This document shows, piece after piece, positions 1 through 8,976 of a stretch of 64,000 nt of DNA (position 1 is the first letter of the stretch; each line of letters begins with the position of its first letter). The translations under genes were made by a program, and so were the position numbers. The stretch comes from DASYLJ01 sp964432595 (GTDB lineage: Bacteria; Desulfobacterota; Binatia; DP-6). The stretch spans positions 1 to 64,000 of the forward strand of contig CAYSOF010000020.1 in NCBI GenBank assembly GCA_964432595.1, read 5' to 3'. Under the pieces are notes generated by a model. That model saw nothing but the letters and a program-made list of their open reading frames with translations. It was not told the origin of the DNA and made no database searches.

Positions 1-91
1 GAACGGGCACATGCGCTTAAGTGAGTGGCATTGGGCTTCGCCGGCCGCGGCATGCTGGTCGCGCGGGAACGACCCGCTACACTCTCGCGCT

Positions 92-116
92 CGCGGCGAG
101 ACGCAGTCTCGTCGCG
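92..116 (-). terminator. Hairpin downstream of the DUF1302 gene
   Basis: An inverted repeat of about 11 bp with one mismatch and a 3-nt loop lies just past the stop codon of the outer-membrane protein gene, reading on the minus strand. No T-run follows it, so it may be an inefficient or Rho-assisted terminator, or only an mRNA 3' stabiliser. Confidence 0.4.
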
Positions 117-120
117 ACGT

Positions 121-1950
121 CTAGAATACGAATTCGAACTGGGCGCGGACGTTGTCGCGGTCGCGGACGGCGCCGAACTGACCGGTCGGCGGGCCCATGA
201 CGCGGGTGTAGTCGAACGTCACGCGGAACGGATCGCGCACGACCGAGAAGCCCGGCTGCACCACCAGGCCCCCCTGCCAGTCGTAGAACATGCCGTAGAA
301 CGGTACGAGCTGACCGGAGAAGTACGCCGTCGTGATCAGCAACGTGTGCAGGAACTTGTCGTCGTCGAGCCGGTAGAAGCGCGGCCGAATCTGACAGGGG
401 CGCGTCTGATTGAAGCAGCCCGGCGAGCCGACGATGAAGTTCGAGCGGGCCGCACGGATGTTGCGGTACGGCGTGGGCAGCACGAGGTCGCCGGGCGAAT
501 CGAACACGTGCTTGTAGAAGAACTGCGTCGAGATGAAGAACGTCTGCTGCGGGTTGAGCTGCCGGATGAACCGGTTGATGTCGAAACCGATGGCGAAGTT
601 GAACGTGTCGCGACGGAGCACGGTGCCCCAGACGGGCTTGGCGCGCGTCGGGAAGAAGATGCCCGGGTAGATCGTCGGGTCGACACCGCCCTCGAGGTTG
701 CCCTTCAGGCGACGGAACTCCGGCGTCTTGAAGTTGAAGTTCGCGTCGTTCGGATCGCCCTCGCCCTGGCGGCTGAACGGCTCGCCCTGGAAGAACGCGG
801 CTTCCGACCGTACGATCGTGTACAGCTTCTCGAGCGGGAACGTCATCGACGCGCCCGTCACCGGGATGCGCGGGAAGCGCGTGAAGGCGAGGATCTCGTT
901 CCCGAACACCGGCAGCGACGTCCCGTTCGCGCCGATGGCCGGCAGCTTGAACTGCGTGCCGGGCACGTCGAAGTACGTGTAGTAGTGCGCCAGCGTCCAC
1001 GTGACGTCGGCGGCCGTGAACACGAGGCGAGCGCCGCCGCGGACGTCGTCCTTGTCCGGGACCTTCACCACCTGCCGGATCGACTCGTTGGGACGGCCGA
1101 TGCCGCCCGGCGACCAGGGCGAGCCCGACGGGATGCCGGGCAGCTGCGAGACGAAGTCGCCGGCGGCGACGAAGCCTTCGAGGAACGCGTCGGAGAATGG
1201 GCCGAACGAGCCGAAGTTGTAGTTCGAGCGGATCATGTCGATCGGGACACGCCGCTCGTCGAGCGCGATGAAGAAGCCGCCGAAGCTGTCGTCCAGCGGG
1301 TTGATGTTGTCGAGGAGCCGGAAGACGTCCGTCTCACCCCACGCCAGGACCTGACGGCCGATGCGGAAGAACACCGGACCCTTCTGGACGTCGAGGTAGG
1401 CGAGGAAGAGACGGTGCCGCTGGCGGGCGGTGCGATTCAGCCGCGAGACGCGCCGGTTGATCGTCTCGGGATTGAGCTCGCGGCCGGCGATGATCTCGTC
1501 GCCCGCGCGGACCGTCGGCGTGTTCGCGCGGACGGCGCGCAGCTTGTCGCCGAAGTCGCTGTACTCGGAGGGGCCGTAGTCGTAGATGCCCTCGCCCTCG
1601 CCCCGGTACTGGACGGTGTACTTGAGCTCGTCGGCGTTCAGCCAGCGGAAGGGGAGCGCGATGCCCCAGCTGGTCTCCGCGAGCCGCTTGATGTCGTGGT
1701 CGAAGTCGAGCTGCAGGAAGTAGCGATGCTGCCGGATGTGACCGGCGCCCGACCCGGGGAAGTTCAGCGGATTGTCTTCGCCGCCGATCTTCTCGGTGCC
1801 GACGCGGAGCGCGGTGTAGGCGCGCAGGCCGAACCGCATCTCGCCCCTGTCGTCGATGGGGATGGCCGAGGCCGTACCGCCCAGCAGGAGGACGGCCAGA
1901 CACGCCGTAGCCAGAACCCGTCGCACATGCCGCCTCGTCGTTGTCGTCAT
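121..1950 (-). CDS. DUF1302-like outer-membrane beta-barrel protein
   Basis: 609 residues. The ATG at 1950 follows a strong GGAAGGGGGA ribosome site, and the first ~26 residues form a signal peptide (Arg-rich n-region, hydrophobic core, ASA cleavage site). The mature part alternates short hydrophobic strands with polar turns and ends in FEFVF, a C-terminal Phe typical of Omp85-inserted barrels. Motifs such as 'IGRQVLAWGETD' near residue 200 are those I associate with DUF1302-type proteins, which in other bacteria are often found near hydrophobic-substrate or sterol/alkane degradation genes. It probably works as an outer-membrane porin or transporter for hydrophobic compounds; the substrate is unknown. 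It is transcribed alone from the promoter at 2003-2032. Confidence 0.8.
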   Translation of the reverse strand: MTTTTRRHVRRVLATACLAVLLLGGTASAIPIDDRGEMRFGLRAYTALRVGTEKIGGEDNPLNFPGSGAGHIRQHRYFLQLDFDHDIKRLAETSWGIALPFRWLNADELKYTVQYRGEGEGIYDYGPSEYSDFGDKLRAVRANTPTVRAGDEIIAGRELNPETINRRVSRLNRTARQRHRLFLAYLDVQKGPVFFRIGRQVLAWGETDVFRLLDNINPLDDSFGGFFIALDERRVPIDMIRSNYNFGSFGPFSDAFLEGFVAAGDFVSQLPGIPSGSPWSPGGIGRPNESIRQVVKVPDKDDVRGGARLVFTAADVTWTLAHYYTYFDVPGTQFKLPAIGANGTSLPVFGNEILAFTRFPRIPVTGASMTFPLEKLYTIVRSEAAFFQGEPFSRQGEGDPNDANFNFKTPEFRRLKGNLEGGVDPTIYPGIFFPTRAKPVWGTVLRRDTFNFAIGFDINRFIRQLNPQQTFFISTQFFYKHVFDSPGDLVLPTPYRNIRAARSNFIVGSPGCFNQTRPCQIRPRFYRLDDDKFLHTLLITTAYFSGQLVPFYGMFYDWQGGLVVQPGFSVVRDPFRVTFDYTRVMGPPTGQFGAVRDRDNVRAQFEFVF

Positions 1951-2002
1951 CCGTCCCCCTTCCGACGAAGACAAAAGGCCAGGCCCCCCTCAGGGCCGCG
2001 CG

Positions 2003-2032
2003 GTTATAAGAAAGCCTTGTCAAGGGTGTCAA
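2003..2032 (-). promoter_or_regulatory. Sigma70-type promoter of the DUF1302 gene
   Basis: On the minus strand TTGACA (2027-2032) is followed after 17-18 bases by TTATAA/TATAAC (2003-2009), close to the sigma70 consensus. A second TTGACA copy lies 9 bases downstream of the first. The predicted transcript start near 1996 leaves a leader of about 45 nt before the ATG at 1950. This is the most AT-rich spot of the neighbourhood. Confidence 0.7.
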
Positions 2033-2074
2033 GGATTCCGCCGCAGCGAGTGCGCGGTTCTGGGCCGAACGGCA

Positions 2075-3091
2075 CTACCAGGGACGCGTCTCGCCGAGCG
2101 GCGGCGTCCATAGGCGGTCGCGCTCGAGGCCGAGGCGCGCGCCTTCCGCGTGGAAGCGGCGCGGCGGCTCGTCGAGCGGCTCTTCGGTGAGGTCGAAGGT
2201 GCCGTAGTGCACGCCGAGGGCGTGCGTCGCCTGCAGGTCGAGCGCGGCCTGCACCGCTTCCTCGGGATTCATGTGCACCGGCTGCATCATGGCGGGCGGC
2301 GCATAGGCGCCGATCGGCAGGGCGACCAGGCCGAACGGCCCGAGTCGCGTGCTGATGTCGGCGAAGCTGCGCGTGTAGCCCGTATCGCCGGCGAAGTAGA
2401 AACGGCGCGTCGGACCGACCACGGCCCACCCGCTCCACAGCGTCTCGTCACGGTCCGTCAGGCTGCGTGCACTCCAGTGACGCGCGGGCACGCAGTGGAC
2501 GTGGACGTCGCCGAGCGGGCGCGACTCCCACCAGTCGAGCTCCTCGACCGGCTCGATGCCCTCGCTGCGCAGCAGCGCTCCGACGCGGAGCGGCACGAAG
2601 AACCGGGTGCCGCGCGCCGCCAGCCGGCGCAGCGACTCGAGGTCGAGATGGTCGTAGTGGTTGTGCGAGACGAGGACCGCGTGGATCGGCGGCAGCGCGT
2701 CCATCGGCAGCGCGGGCGGCACGAAGCGGCGCGGACCGGCGAACGAGACCGGGCTGGCGCGATCCGACCACGTCGGATCGGTGAGCACGTTCACGCCGTC
2801 CATCTGCACCAGCACGGTGGAATGGCCGATCCACGTCATCGTGGGAGTGGACGGATCGCGCAGCGTGCTGCCGTCGTTCGCCACCGCCGTCGGCGGGTTC
2901 GGCGCGTCCCGGAACTGCGCGGCGATCTTGCGCATGAAGAACGGGAACGTGACCGAGATGCCCGCGTGCTCGAACGGCTCGAGGTTGCGGAAGCCGCGCT
3001 CGGTGTGGTGCGGCGGACGGTCCATCGCGGGGACGGCGAGCGCGGTCAGGGCGAGCAGCGCCGCCGCTGCCGCGACGCACCGTCCGATCAC
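2075..3091 (-). CDS. MBL-fold metallohydrolase (UlaG / NAPE-PLD-like)
   Basis: 338 residues. I chose the GTG at 3091 because it overlaps the stop of the upstream gene (GTGA), the coupling used throughout this window; an in-frame ATG at 3121 would add ten residues. The N-terminus is hydrophobic (about residues 3-23) and ends in an Ala-rich stretch, so the protein is probably exported or membrane anchored. The metallo-beta-lactamase metal motif HxHxDH is seen as 'SHNHYDHLD', with later 'FAGDTGY' and a C-terminal His ('GVHYGTFDLT'). The family hydrolyses phosphodiester or lactone bonds (NAPE-PLD, UlaG); the substrate here is unknown. Last gene of an operon with the LLM oxidoreductase and the alpha/beta hydrolase. 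Confidence 0.8.
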   Translation of the reverse strand: MIGRCVAAAAALLALTALAVPAMDRPPHHTERGFRNLEPFEHAGISVTFPFFMRKIAAQFRDAPNPPTAVANDGSTLRDPSTPTMTWIGHSTVLVQMDGVNVLTDPTWSDRASPVSFAGPRRFVPPALPMDALPPIHAVLVSHNHYDHLDLESLRRLAARGTRFFVPLRVGALLRSEGIEPVEELDWWESRPLGDVHVHCVPARHWSARSLTDRDETLWSGWAVVGPTRRFYFAGDTGYTRSFADISTRLGPFGLVALPIGAYAPPAMMQPVHMNPEEAVQAALDLQATHALGVHYGTFDLTEEPLDEPPRRFHAEGARLGLERDRLWTPPLGETRPW

Positions 3092-3969
3092 CCGAGGAGC
3101 GCCGGCGCCAGCGTCCGCCACTGCGCCATCGGCAGCGCGCGCACGTCGGGGTCGAGCACCTGCACGCAGACGTGGTCGGCGCCGGCGTCGTGATGGGCGC
3201 GTACGCGCCGCACGATCGCGTCGACGTCGCCCCAGGCGACGATGGCGTCGACGAGGCGATCGCTCCCGCCGTCCGCGAGGTCCGCGTCGCCGAATCCGAG
3301 GCGGTGCAGGTTACGCGCGTAGTTCGGCAGCCCGAGGTACGTCGACATGTGCGTGCGCGCGATCTGGCGCGCGGTCGACGGGTCGGTCTCGAGCACGACG
3401 GCCTGCTCGGGCGCGAGCATCGGGCCGTCGCCCATCTGCGCGCGGGCGAACGCGGTGTGCTCCGGCGGCACGAAGTAGGGATGCGCGCCCCACGCGCGCG
3501 CCGCCGACAGCTTCAACATCTTCGGATGCAGCGCCCCGATGATGCGCGGCGGCGGCGTCGTCGGGCCGACGGCGAGGAACGGCGCCCGGTCCATCGCATC
3601 GAGGTACGTCTGCATGAAGGAGTAGGGCTTGTCGTAGTCGTGACCGCGCAGGCCGGCGACGAGCGGCGCATGGCTCACGCCGATGCCGAGGAGGAACCGG
3701 TCGGGGTACGCCTCGAAGAGCGTCTTCTGCGCCGACGCCATCGCCATCGCGTCGCGGCCCCAGATGTTGGCGATGCCCGTGGCGACGGGGATGCGCTTCG
3801 TGCCGGCGAGGAGCATGGCCGAGTTCGTGAAGGCCTCGCGTCCGAGCGCCTCGGGAATCCAGATCGCACCGTAGCCGAGCGATTCCAGCTCGGCGGCGGC
3901 CTCCTGGGCCGCGGTGGCCGGTTGCAAGTCGAGTTGGAAGGTCCAGATGCCGACGCGGCCGATGTCCAT
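3088..3969 (-). CDS. LLM-class F420-dependent oxidoreductase (TIGR03620-like)
   Basis: 293 residues, a bacterial luciferase-like TIM barrel. The start 'MDIGRVGIWTFQLD', followed by 'LESLGYGAIWIPEALGRE' and 'IPVATGIANIWGRDA', is typical of the subgroup I know as TIGR03620. Such enzymes use reduced F420 or FMN for hydride transfer to, or oxygenation of, small organic substrates; the substrate cannot be told from sequence. It starts 9 bases after the stop of the alpha/beta hydrolase gene and overlaps the MBL-fold gene by 4 bases, so the three are almost certainly co-transcribed. A second LLM enzyme sits at 49014. Confidence 0.87.
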   Translation of the reverse strand: MDIGRVGIWTFQLDLQPATAAQEAAAELESLGYGAIWIPEALGREAFTNSAMLLAGTKRIPVATGIANIWGRDAMAMASAQKTLFEAYPDRFLLGIGVSHAPLVAGLRGHDYDKPYSFMQTYLDAMDRAPFLAVGPTTPPPRIIGALHPKMLKLSAARAWGAHPYFVPPEHTAFARAQMGDGPMLAPEQAVVLETDPSTARQIARTHMSTYLGLPNYARNLHRLGFGDADLADGGSDRLVDAIVAWGDVDAIVRRVRAHHDAGADHVCVQVLDPDVRALPMAQWRTLAPALLG

Positions 3970-3978
3970 GCGGCGTGG

Positions 3979-5124
3979 TTAGCGTGATCGCACGGTCATG
4001 TCACCCTGCTCGGCGTCGACGCCTTTGGCGATCGCGCAGCGCGCGCCCGCGTCGTTCTTCAGATGCGCGGCGAAGAAGGCCGCCAGCGTGATGCGCGTCA
4101 GCTCGTGGTGGCGCGTCGCGTCCATGCCCGGGTCGACGATCGCCCCCGTGCACGGCAGCGGGCAGCGATCCGGGCTGGCGTCGATGCCCTCGCGCTTGCC
4201 CCCGAGCGTCTCGAACGCCGTGCCGTCGGCGAGGGTGTCGCCCAGTCCCTGCAGCAGCGCGGAGCAGCCGATACGGTCGTAATGCTCGGTCGGGTCGAAC
4301 GCGGTGGCGAACCCCGTGAAGCCGGTGTGCGACCCGTTCTCGAGCGTCGCGAAGTACTTCTTGCCGCGCAGCAGGCGGAAGACGCGCTCGCCGTTCTCGG
4401 CGATGGGGACCAGCGCGTCCGTCGTGCCGTGCATGACGAGGGTCGGCACCTTCGCCGTGCGGAAGAAGCGCTTCGTGAAGAAGCAGCTCGGCGCGGCCAG
4501 CGACGCGGCGGCGTCGATCCGCCGGTCGCGCACGTCGCGGTGGTACGTGAGGAGCAGCGTCGTCAGGCCGCCGAGCGAGAGGCCGCTCGCGCCGATGCGC
4601 TCGGGGTCGACCTTGCCGAACAGCTCGTCGCCGGGCGTCGCGGCCTTGGCGAGGATCTGGTCGATCAGGAACGACGCGTCGCCCGGCTGGTTCAGGACGT
4701 CGTCGACCGTGGCGCCGCCCGGCGCGCCGCCGTTGCTCAGCGGATAGTCGGGCGAGACCACGACGTAGCCCCAGCTGGCGAGGTGACGGCCGATGTAGGC
4801 TTCGCCGACGCGCACGTCGAGGAAGCCGTGGCTGTGCACGACGAGCGGGTAGTCGCCCGTGCCGAGGAGCGCACCCTCCACCGAGCCCGGGTAGTAGACC
4901 TCGGTGACGAGCGTCCGCGACGGTGCCCCGGGGTAGGTCCTGTTCGGCGGCGTGGCGCGGCTCGTGTCGACGAACGTCATCGTGCGCTGGACGACGGGAT
5001 AGGGGCCGATCGCCGCGAACACGCTGCTCGGCGTGGCCGCGCCCGGCTTGCACGGCCTGGCCGACGCCGGCGTCGCCGCGATCAGCGCCAGGAGCGCGAT
5101 GAGCGCCGTCGCGATTCGCTTCAC
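3979..5124 (-). CDS. Exported alpha/beta hydrolase (PAF-AH / dienelactone hydrolase-like)
   Basis: 381 residues from the GTG at 5124, the start that puts a clean signal peptide (KR n-region, ~16-residue hydrophobic core, ASA site) at the N-terminus; an ATG at 5151 would prepend nine residues. The nucleophile elbow GxSxG is seen as 'GLSLGG', and 'NGSHTGF' probably carries the catalytic His. Two Cys pairs in the C-terminal half suggest disulphides, fitting a periplasmic or secreted esterase or lipase. It heads the operon with the LLM oxidoreductase and MBL hydrolase. Only 25 bp separates its start from the divergent MFS gene, so its promoter must lie within that gene or use the upstream start. 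Confidence 0.75.
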   Translation of the reverse strand: MKRIATALIALLALIAATPASARPCKPGAATPSSVFAAIGPYPVVQRTMTFVDTSRATPPNRTYPGAPSRTLVTEVYYPGSVEGALLGTGDYPLVVHSHGFLDVRVGEAYIGRHLASWGYVVVSPDYPLSNGGAPGGATVDDVLNQPGDASFLIDQILAKAATPGDELFGKVDPERIGASGLSLGGLTTLLLTYHRDVRDRRIDAAASLAAPSCFFTKRFFRTAKVPTLVMHGTTDALVPIAENGERVFRLLRGKKYFATLENGSHTGFTGFATAFDPTEHYDRIGCSALLQGLGDTLADGTAFETLGGKREGIDASPDRCPLPCTGAIVDPGMDATRHHELTRITLAAFFAAHLKNDAGARCAIAKGVDAEQGDMTVRSR

Positions 5125-5149
5125 TTTGGAGCCCGCATCGGGACAAGAC

Positions 5150-6334
5150 ATGGGCTTGGCTCGTACCACACTTCCAGCGGAGCACCGGAACGTCATTGCG
5201 GCGTACTTCGCGGTGTTCCTCGGGGTCGGGGTCTGGGTGCCGTACATGCCGCTCTGGCTCGCGTCGCTCGGGTTCGACGGCTGGCAGGTGGGGGTGGCGG
5301 GCGGCATGCAGCCCGCGCTGCGCTGGGTGGCGGCGATCTGCGTGGCGGCGGCGGCCGATCGCTGGCGGCGCCGGCACGCGCTGCTGATCGGCTGCGCGCT
5401 GCTCGGCGGGCTGTCCTTCGTGCCGTTGCTGTCGACGACGTCGTTCGACGCCGTCCTGCTCGTGATGGCCGCGATCGCGCTGCTGCAGGGCTCGTTGATC
5501 CCGTTGCTCGACGCCGTCGCGCTCGACACGGTGGCGCGCTCGGGCGGCGACTACGGCCGCCTGCGCATGGCCGGCTCGGTAGCGTTCGTGATCGGGGCGT
5601 TCGGCAGCGCGCCGTTCCTCGATCTCTTCTCGCCCGCGCTGATCCCGATGCTGCTGCTCGTCCCGCAGGTCGTGCTCGTGCCGGCGCTGATGCGCCTGCC
5701 GCGGGAGCAGCACGGACACGCCGCCGACTCGCGCCCGCCGTGGGCGCTCCTCACGCCGCCGTTGCGCGCATTCCTCGCCACGGCGTTCCTCCTGCAGATC
5801 AGCTGCGGCGCGTGGGGCGGCTTCTTCGCGATCCACACCGAGGCGCTGGGGTTGTCCGATGCGGTGCCGGGTCTCGCCTGGGGTCTGCCGGTGACGGCCG
5901 AGATCATCCTGTTCGGATGGGGGCGCCGGCTCGTGACCCGCTTCGCGGCGGCCGATCTCGTGCTCGTCGTGCTCGGGACGACGGTCGTGCGCTGGGCGCT
6001 GACGGCGGTCGTCACCAGCGAGCCGCTGGTGATCGCCGTGCAGCTGGGACACACGGTGACGTTCTCGCTGTTCCACCTCGCGACGATGACGTTGCTCGCA
6101 CGCCTCGTGCCGGCCGTGAACAGCACGAGCGGGCAGGGCCTCTACGGGCTCGTCGCGTTCGGCGGCGGCAGCAGCATGGGCTTCTTCCTGGCGGGCGCGC
6201 TCGTCGACCAGCTGGGGACGCAGCGGCTCTTCGCCGTCGAGGCGGTGATCGCGGCGCTGGCGCTCGTGCCGGCGTGGCGCCTCCGGTCGCTCCTGCGCAC
6301 GACGCGGTTTGCGCCGGCGGCGGTCGCCCGGTAG
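5150..6334 (+). CDS. MFS transporter (MFS_1-like / PPP family)
   Basis: 394 residues, about 12 predicted membrane helices. The first helix begins at 'VIAAYFAVFLGVGVW', followed by 'YMPLWL' and the helix 1-2 region typical of the LacY/HcaT-type branch (PF12832-like) of the major facilitator superfamily. The reading frame extends upstream to 5033, but the ATG at 5150 is the last one before the first helix and avoids deep overlap with the divergent hydrolase gene. The substrate is unknown; the nearest known branch carries sugars or phenylpropionate-type acids by proton symport. The MutS-like gene begins 12 bases after its stop, so the two may be co-transcribed. Confidence 0.8.
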   Translation: MGLARTTLPAEHRNVIAAYFAVFLGVGVWVPYMPLWLASLGFDGWQVGVAGGMQPALRWVAAICVAAAADRWRRRHALLIGCALLGGLSFVPLLSTTSFDAVLLVMAAIALLQGSLIPLLDAVALDTVARSGGDYGRLRMAGSVAFVIGAFGSAPFLDLFSPALIPMLLLVPQVVLVPALMRLPREQHGHAADSRPPWALLTPPLRAFLATAFLLQISCGAWGGFFAIHTEALGLSDAVPGLAWGLPVTAEIILFGWGRRLVTRFAAADLVLVVLGTTVVRWALTAVVTSEPLVIAVQLGHTVTFSLFHLATMTLLARLVPAVNSTSGQGLYGLVAFGGGSSMGFFLAGALVDQLGTQRLFAVEAVIAALALVPAWRLRSLLRTTRFAPAAVAR

Positions 6335-6346
6335 CCCGAAACGCGC

Positions 6347-8140
6347 ATGACGACGGCGACGACGGATCCGCACGCCGAGTACACCCGCCGGCTCGCCGCG
6401 CGTCGCGAGACCGTCGCACGGCTCGAGCGGACGGAGGAGCGGCTCGGCCTCCTGCGTCTCGGCTGCATGATCGCGGCGGGCGTCGTCGCATGGCTCGCGT
6501 TCCGCGACGCGGCGCTCTCGCCCTGGTGGATCGCGCTGCCGCTCACCGTCTTCGTGGCGCTGGTCGCCCGTCACTGGGACGCGACGTCGGCGCGGCAGCG
6601 TGCCGAGCGTGCCGTCCTCTTCTACCAGCGCGGGATCGCACGCCTCGACGGCACGTGGATGGGCGGCGGCGAGAGCGGCGCGCGCTTCCAGGTGGCCACG
6701 CATCCGTACGCCGACGACCTCGACCTGTTCGGTGCGGGCTCGCTCTTCGAGCTGCTGTGCACGGCGCGCACGCGCGCGGGCGAGGACACGCTCGCGGCAT
6801 GGCTGCGTGCGCCGGCGCCGCCCGACGAAATCGCCGCCCGCCAGGCCGCCGTCGACGAGCTGCGCCCGCGGCTCGACCTGCGCGAGGACATGGCGTTGCT
6901 CGGCGCGGACGTGCGCGCCGGCCTCCATCCGGACGAGCTGCGCGCATGGGCGACGGCGCCGATCGGCCTGCACGCGCCGTGGGCGCGCTGGATCGCGCCG
7001 GTGCTGGCCGTCGTCGCCGCGATCGGCGTGGTGCTCTGGGCGTACGATCGGCCCGCGCTGCTCGTCGCGGTGGGCGCTGTCGAGGCGATCGTCGCGCTCG
7101 TGCTGCGCCGTGGCGTCCAGCACGTCGTGCATGCGGTGGAGCAACCGGGCCGCGACCTGCGGCTGCTCGCGCAGGTGCTCGAGCGGCTCGAGGCGGAGTC
7201 GTTCGCCTCCCCGCGGCTGACCGCGCTGCGCGCCAAGCTCGACACGCAGGGGCTCGCGCCGTCGGCGCAGATCGGACGACTGCGGCGGCGAATCGATCTG
7301 CTCGACGCGCGTCGCAACCAGCTGTTCGCGCCGGTCGGCTGGCTGCTGCTGTGGACGACGCAGCTCGCGTTGTCGATCGAAGCGTGGCGTGCGGCGTGCG
7401 GGCCGCGCGTGCCGGACTGGCTCGCCGCGGTCGGCGAGGTCGAGGCCCTGTGCGCGCTCGCCGGCTACGCGTGGGAGCATCCCGACCAGCCGTTCCCCGT
7501 GCTCGTCGACGGCCCGCCGCGGCTCGACGGCGTGGCGCTGGCGCATCCGTTGCTCCCGCCCGGGCGCTGCGTCCGCAACGACGTGCGCATCGGTGGCGAC
7601 GCGCCGCACGTGCTCGTCGTCAGCGGCTCGAACATGTCGGGGAAGAGCACGCTCCTGCGCACCGTCGGCTTGAACGCCGTGCTCGCGCAGGCGGGTGCGC
7701 CCGTGCCGGCGGAAGCGCTCACGCTGACGCCGCTGCAGGTCGGCGCGTCCATCCGCGTGCAGGACTCGCTGCAGGCCGGGACGTCGCGGTTCTACGCCGA
7801 GGTGACGCGCGTGAAGCAGCTCGTCGACCTCGCGGCGGGCACGCCGCCGCTGCTCTTCCTGCTCGACGAGATCTTCCACGGCACGAACTCGCACGACCGG
7901 CGGATCGGTGCCGAGGCGGTGGTGCGCGGCCTGGTCGCGCGCGGCGCGCTCGGCTTCGTCACGACGCACGACCTCGCCGTCGCGCACGTCGCCGAGACGC
8001 TCGGGACGAACGCGGCGAACGTGCACTTCGAGGATCAGCTCGTCGACGGCCGCATGACGTTCGACTACCGGATGCGCCCGGGCGTGGTGACGAAGAGCAA
8101 CGCGCTGGCGCTGATGCGCGCCGTCGGCCTCGAGGTGTGA
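6347..8140 (+). CDS. Membrane-associated MutS-family ATPase
   Basis: 597 residues. The C-terminal third is a MutS domain V ATPase: Walker A 'GSNMSGKST' near residues 427-435, 'SRFYAEVTR' in place of the MutS ST-rich signature, Walker B 'LLFLLDEIFHGTNSHDR', and the His switch 'TTHDLAV'. The N-terminus is not a mismatch-binding domain. It has two hydrophobic helices at about residues 37-78, and there are further hydrophobic segments around 215-250 and 322-345. The mismatch-reading Phe-x-Glu domain is absent. Such short MutS homologues with membrane helices exist in other bacteria, but their role is unknown and mismatch repair is unlikely. The start ATG at 6347 is 12 bases after the MFS stop. 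Confidence 0.82.
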   Translation: MTTATTDPHAEYTRRLAARRETVARLERTEERLGLLRLGCMIAAGVVAWLAFRDAALSPWWIALPLTVFVALVARHWDATSARQRAERAVLFYQRGIARLDGTWMGGGESGARFQVATHPYADDLDLFGAGSLFELLCTARTRAGEDTLAAWLRAPAPPDEIAARQAAVDELRPRLDLREDMALLGADVRAGLHPDELRAWATAPIGLHAPWARWIAPVLAVVAAIGVVLWAYDRPALLVAVGAVEAIVALVLRRGVQHVVHAVEQPGRDLRLLAQVLERLEAESFASPRLTALRAKLDTQGLAPSAQIGRLRRRIDLLDARRNQLFAPVGWLLLWTTQLALSIEAWRAACGPRVPDWLAAVGEVEALCALAGYAWEHPDQPFPVLVDGPPRLDGVALAHPLLPPGRCVRNDVRIGGDAPHVLVVSGSNMSGKSTLLRTVGLNAVLAQAGAPVPAEALTLTPLQVGASIRVQDSLQAGTSRFYAEVTRVKQLVDLAAGTPPLLFLLDEIFHGTNSHDRRIGAEAVVRGLVARGALGFVTTHDLAVAHVAETLGTNAANVHFEDQLVDGRMTFDYRMRPGVVTKSNALALMRAVGLEV

Positions 8141-8141
8141 G

Positions 8142-8909
8142 CTACCGGAACTCCGCCCACACCGGGGCGTGGTCGCTCGGCTGCTTGCCCTTGCGGGCGT
8201 CGCGGTCGACGCCGGCCGCGACCGCGCGGGCGTCGAGGGCCGGCGTGACGAAGACGTGGTCGATGCGCAGCCCGCGTCCCTTCGGGAACGACAGCTGGCG
8301 GTAGTCCCACCACGAGTACAGCGGGCGGTCGGGATTGAGCCGCCGGACGAGGTCGATCAGTCCGGCGTCGCGCACCCGGTCGAGCGCCGCGCGCGCGTCC
8401 GGCGCATAGAGCACCGACGACGCCCACAACGCGGGGTCGTGCACGTCGAGCGGCGCGGGCGCGACGTTGAAGTCGCCGCACAACGCGGCCGGCGTCGCCG
8501 GATCGAGACGCACCTTCAGCCACGTCGCGAGCCGCCGCATCCACTCGAGCTTGTACGCGAACTTCGGCGACGTCAGCGTCTCGCCGTTCGGAAAGTACGC
8601 GCTCATCACGCGGATGCCGGCCGTGGTGGCGGTGATGAAACGGCACTGCCCGTCCTCGACGCCGTCGCCGAAGCCGCGCTCGACGTCGGCGAGCGGCGTG
8701 CGCGAGAGGATCGCCACGCCGTTGTACGTCCGCTGCCCGCAGATCGCCGCCTCGTAGCCGAGCGCGGCGAACTCGGCGATCGGGAAATCGGCGTCCTCGA
8801 CCTTGGTTTCCTGCAGACAGAGCACGTCGGGCTGGTGCTGCGTCGTCCAGGCGAGCACGCGCTCGTGGCGCGCCCGAATGCTGTTCACGTTCCAGGTGGC
8901 GATCTTCAT
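8142..8909 (-). CDS. xthA: Exodeoxyribonuclease III
   Basis: 255 residues, the usual length for XthA. All landmarks of the EEP fold are present: 'WNVNSIRAR' at the N-terminus, 'LQETKVEDADFP' with the metal-binding Glu, 'GDFNVAP' with the catalytic Asp-Asn pair, 'LRIDHVFVT' and the terminal 'SDHAPVWAEF'. It removes 3'-blocked ends and cleaves 5' of AP sites in base-excision repair. The ATG at 8909 matches the family N-terminus exactly; the open frame continues upstream only because of the high GC content. Its 3' end lies 1 base from the stop of the MutS-like gene. Confidence 0.95.
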   Translation of the reverse strand: MKIATWNVNSIRARHERVLAWTTQHQPDVLCLQETKVEDADFPIAEFAALGYEAAICGQRTYNGVAILSRTPLADVERGFGDGVEDGQCRFITATTAGIRVMSAYFPNGETLTSPKFAYKLEWMRRLATWLKVRLDPATPAALCGDFNVAPAPLDVHDPALWASSVLYAPDARAALDRVRDAGLIDLVRRLNPDRPLYSWWDYRQLSFPKGRGLRIDHVFVTPALDARAVAAGVDRDARKGKQPSDHAPVWAEFR

Positions 8910-8960
8910 CGCGCGCCTTCTGTAGCCGAGTACGCCGGCACGCGCACGGGATGTTGTGCC

Positions 8961-8976
8961 TGCATGGCGACTGCAA
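8961..8976 (+). promoter_or_regulatory. Putative TetR operator, TGCA-N7-TGCA
   Basis: The palindrome TGCA-N7-TGCA (8961-8975) is followed directly by ATAA. It lies 15 bases upstream of the tetR start chosen here. The same arrangement, TGCA-N7-TGCA-ATAA, occurs on the minus strand of 29171-29189 in front of the second GST-like gene. TetR regulators usually bind their own promoter, so this is a good candidate for the site. Binding itself is an inference. Confidence 0.5.

Noticed and set aside
5124..5150. Bidirectional promoter in the 25-base gap between the hydrolase and MFS genes
   Set aside because: The gap is too short for two promoters and I could not find convincing -35/-10 boxes; promoters probably lie inside the coding regions.
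4001..8304. Very long open frames of over 1300 codons on both strands (4001-8026 minus, 4063-8304 plus)
   Set aside because: They overlap four well-supported genes in other frames, are dominated by Arg, Ala and Gly runs and show no domain. They are artefacts of the rarity of stop codons in GC-rich DNA.
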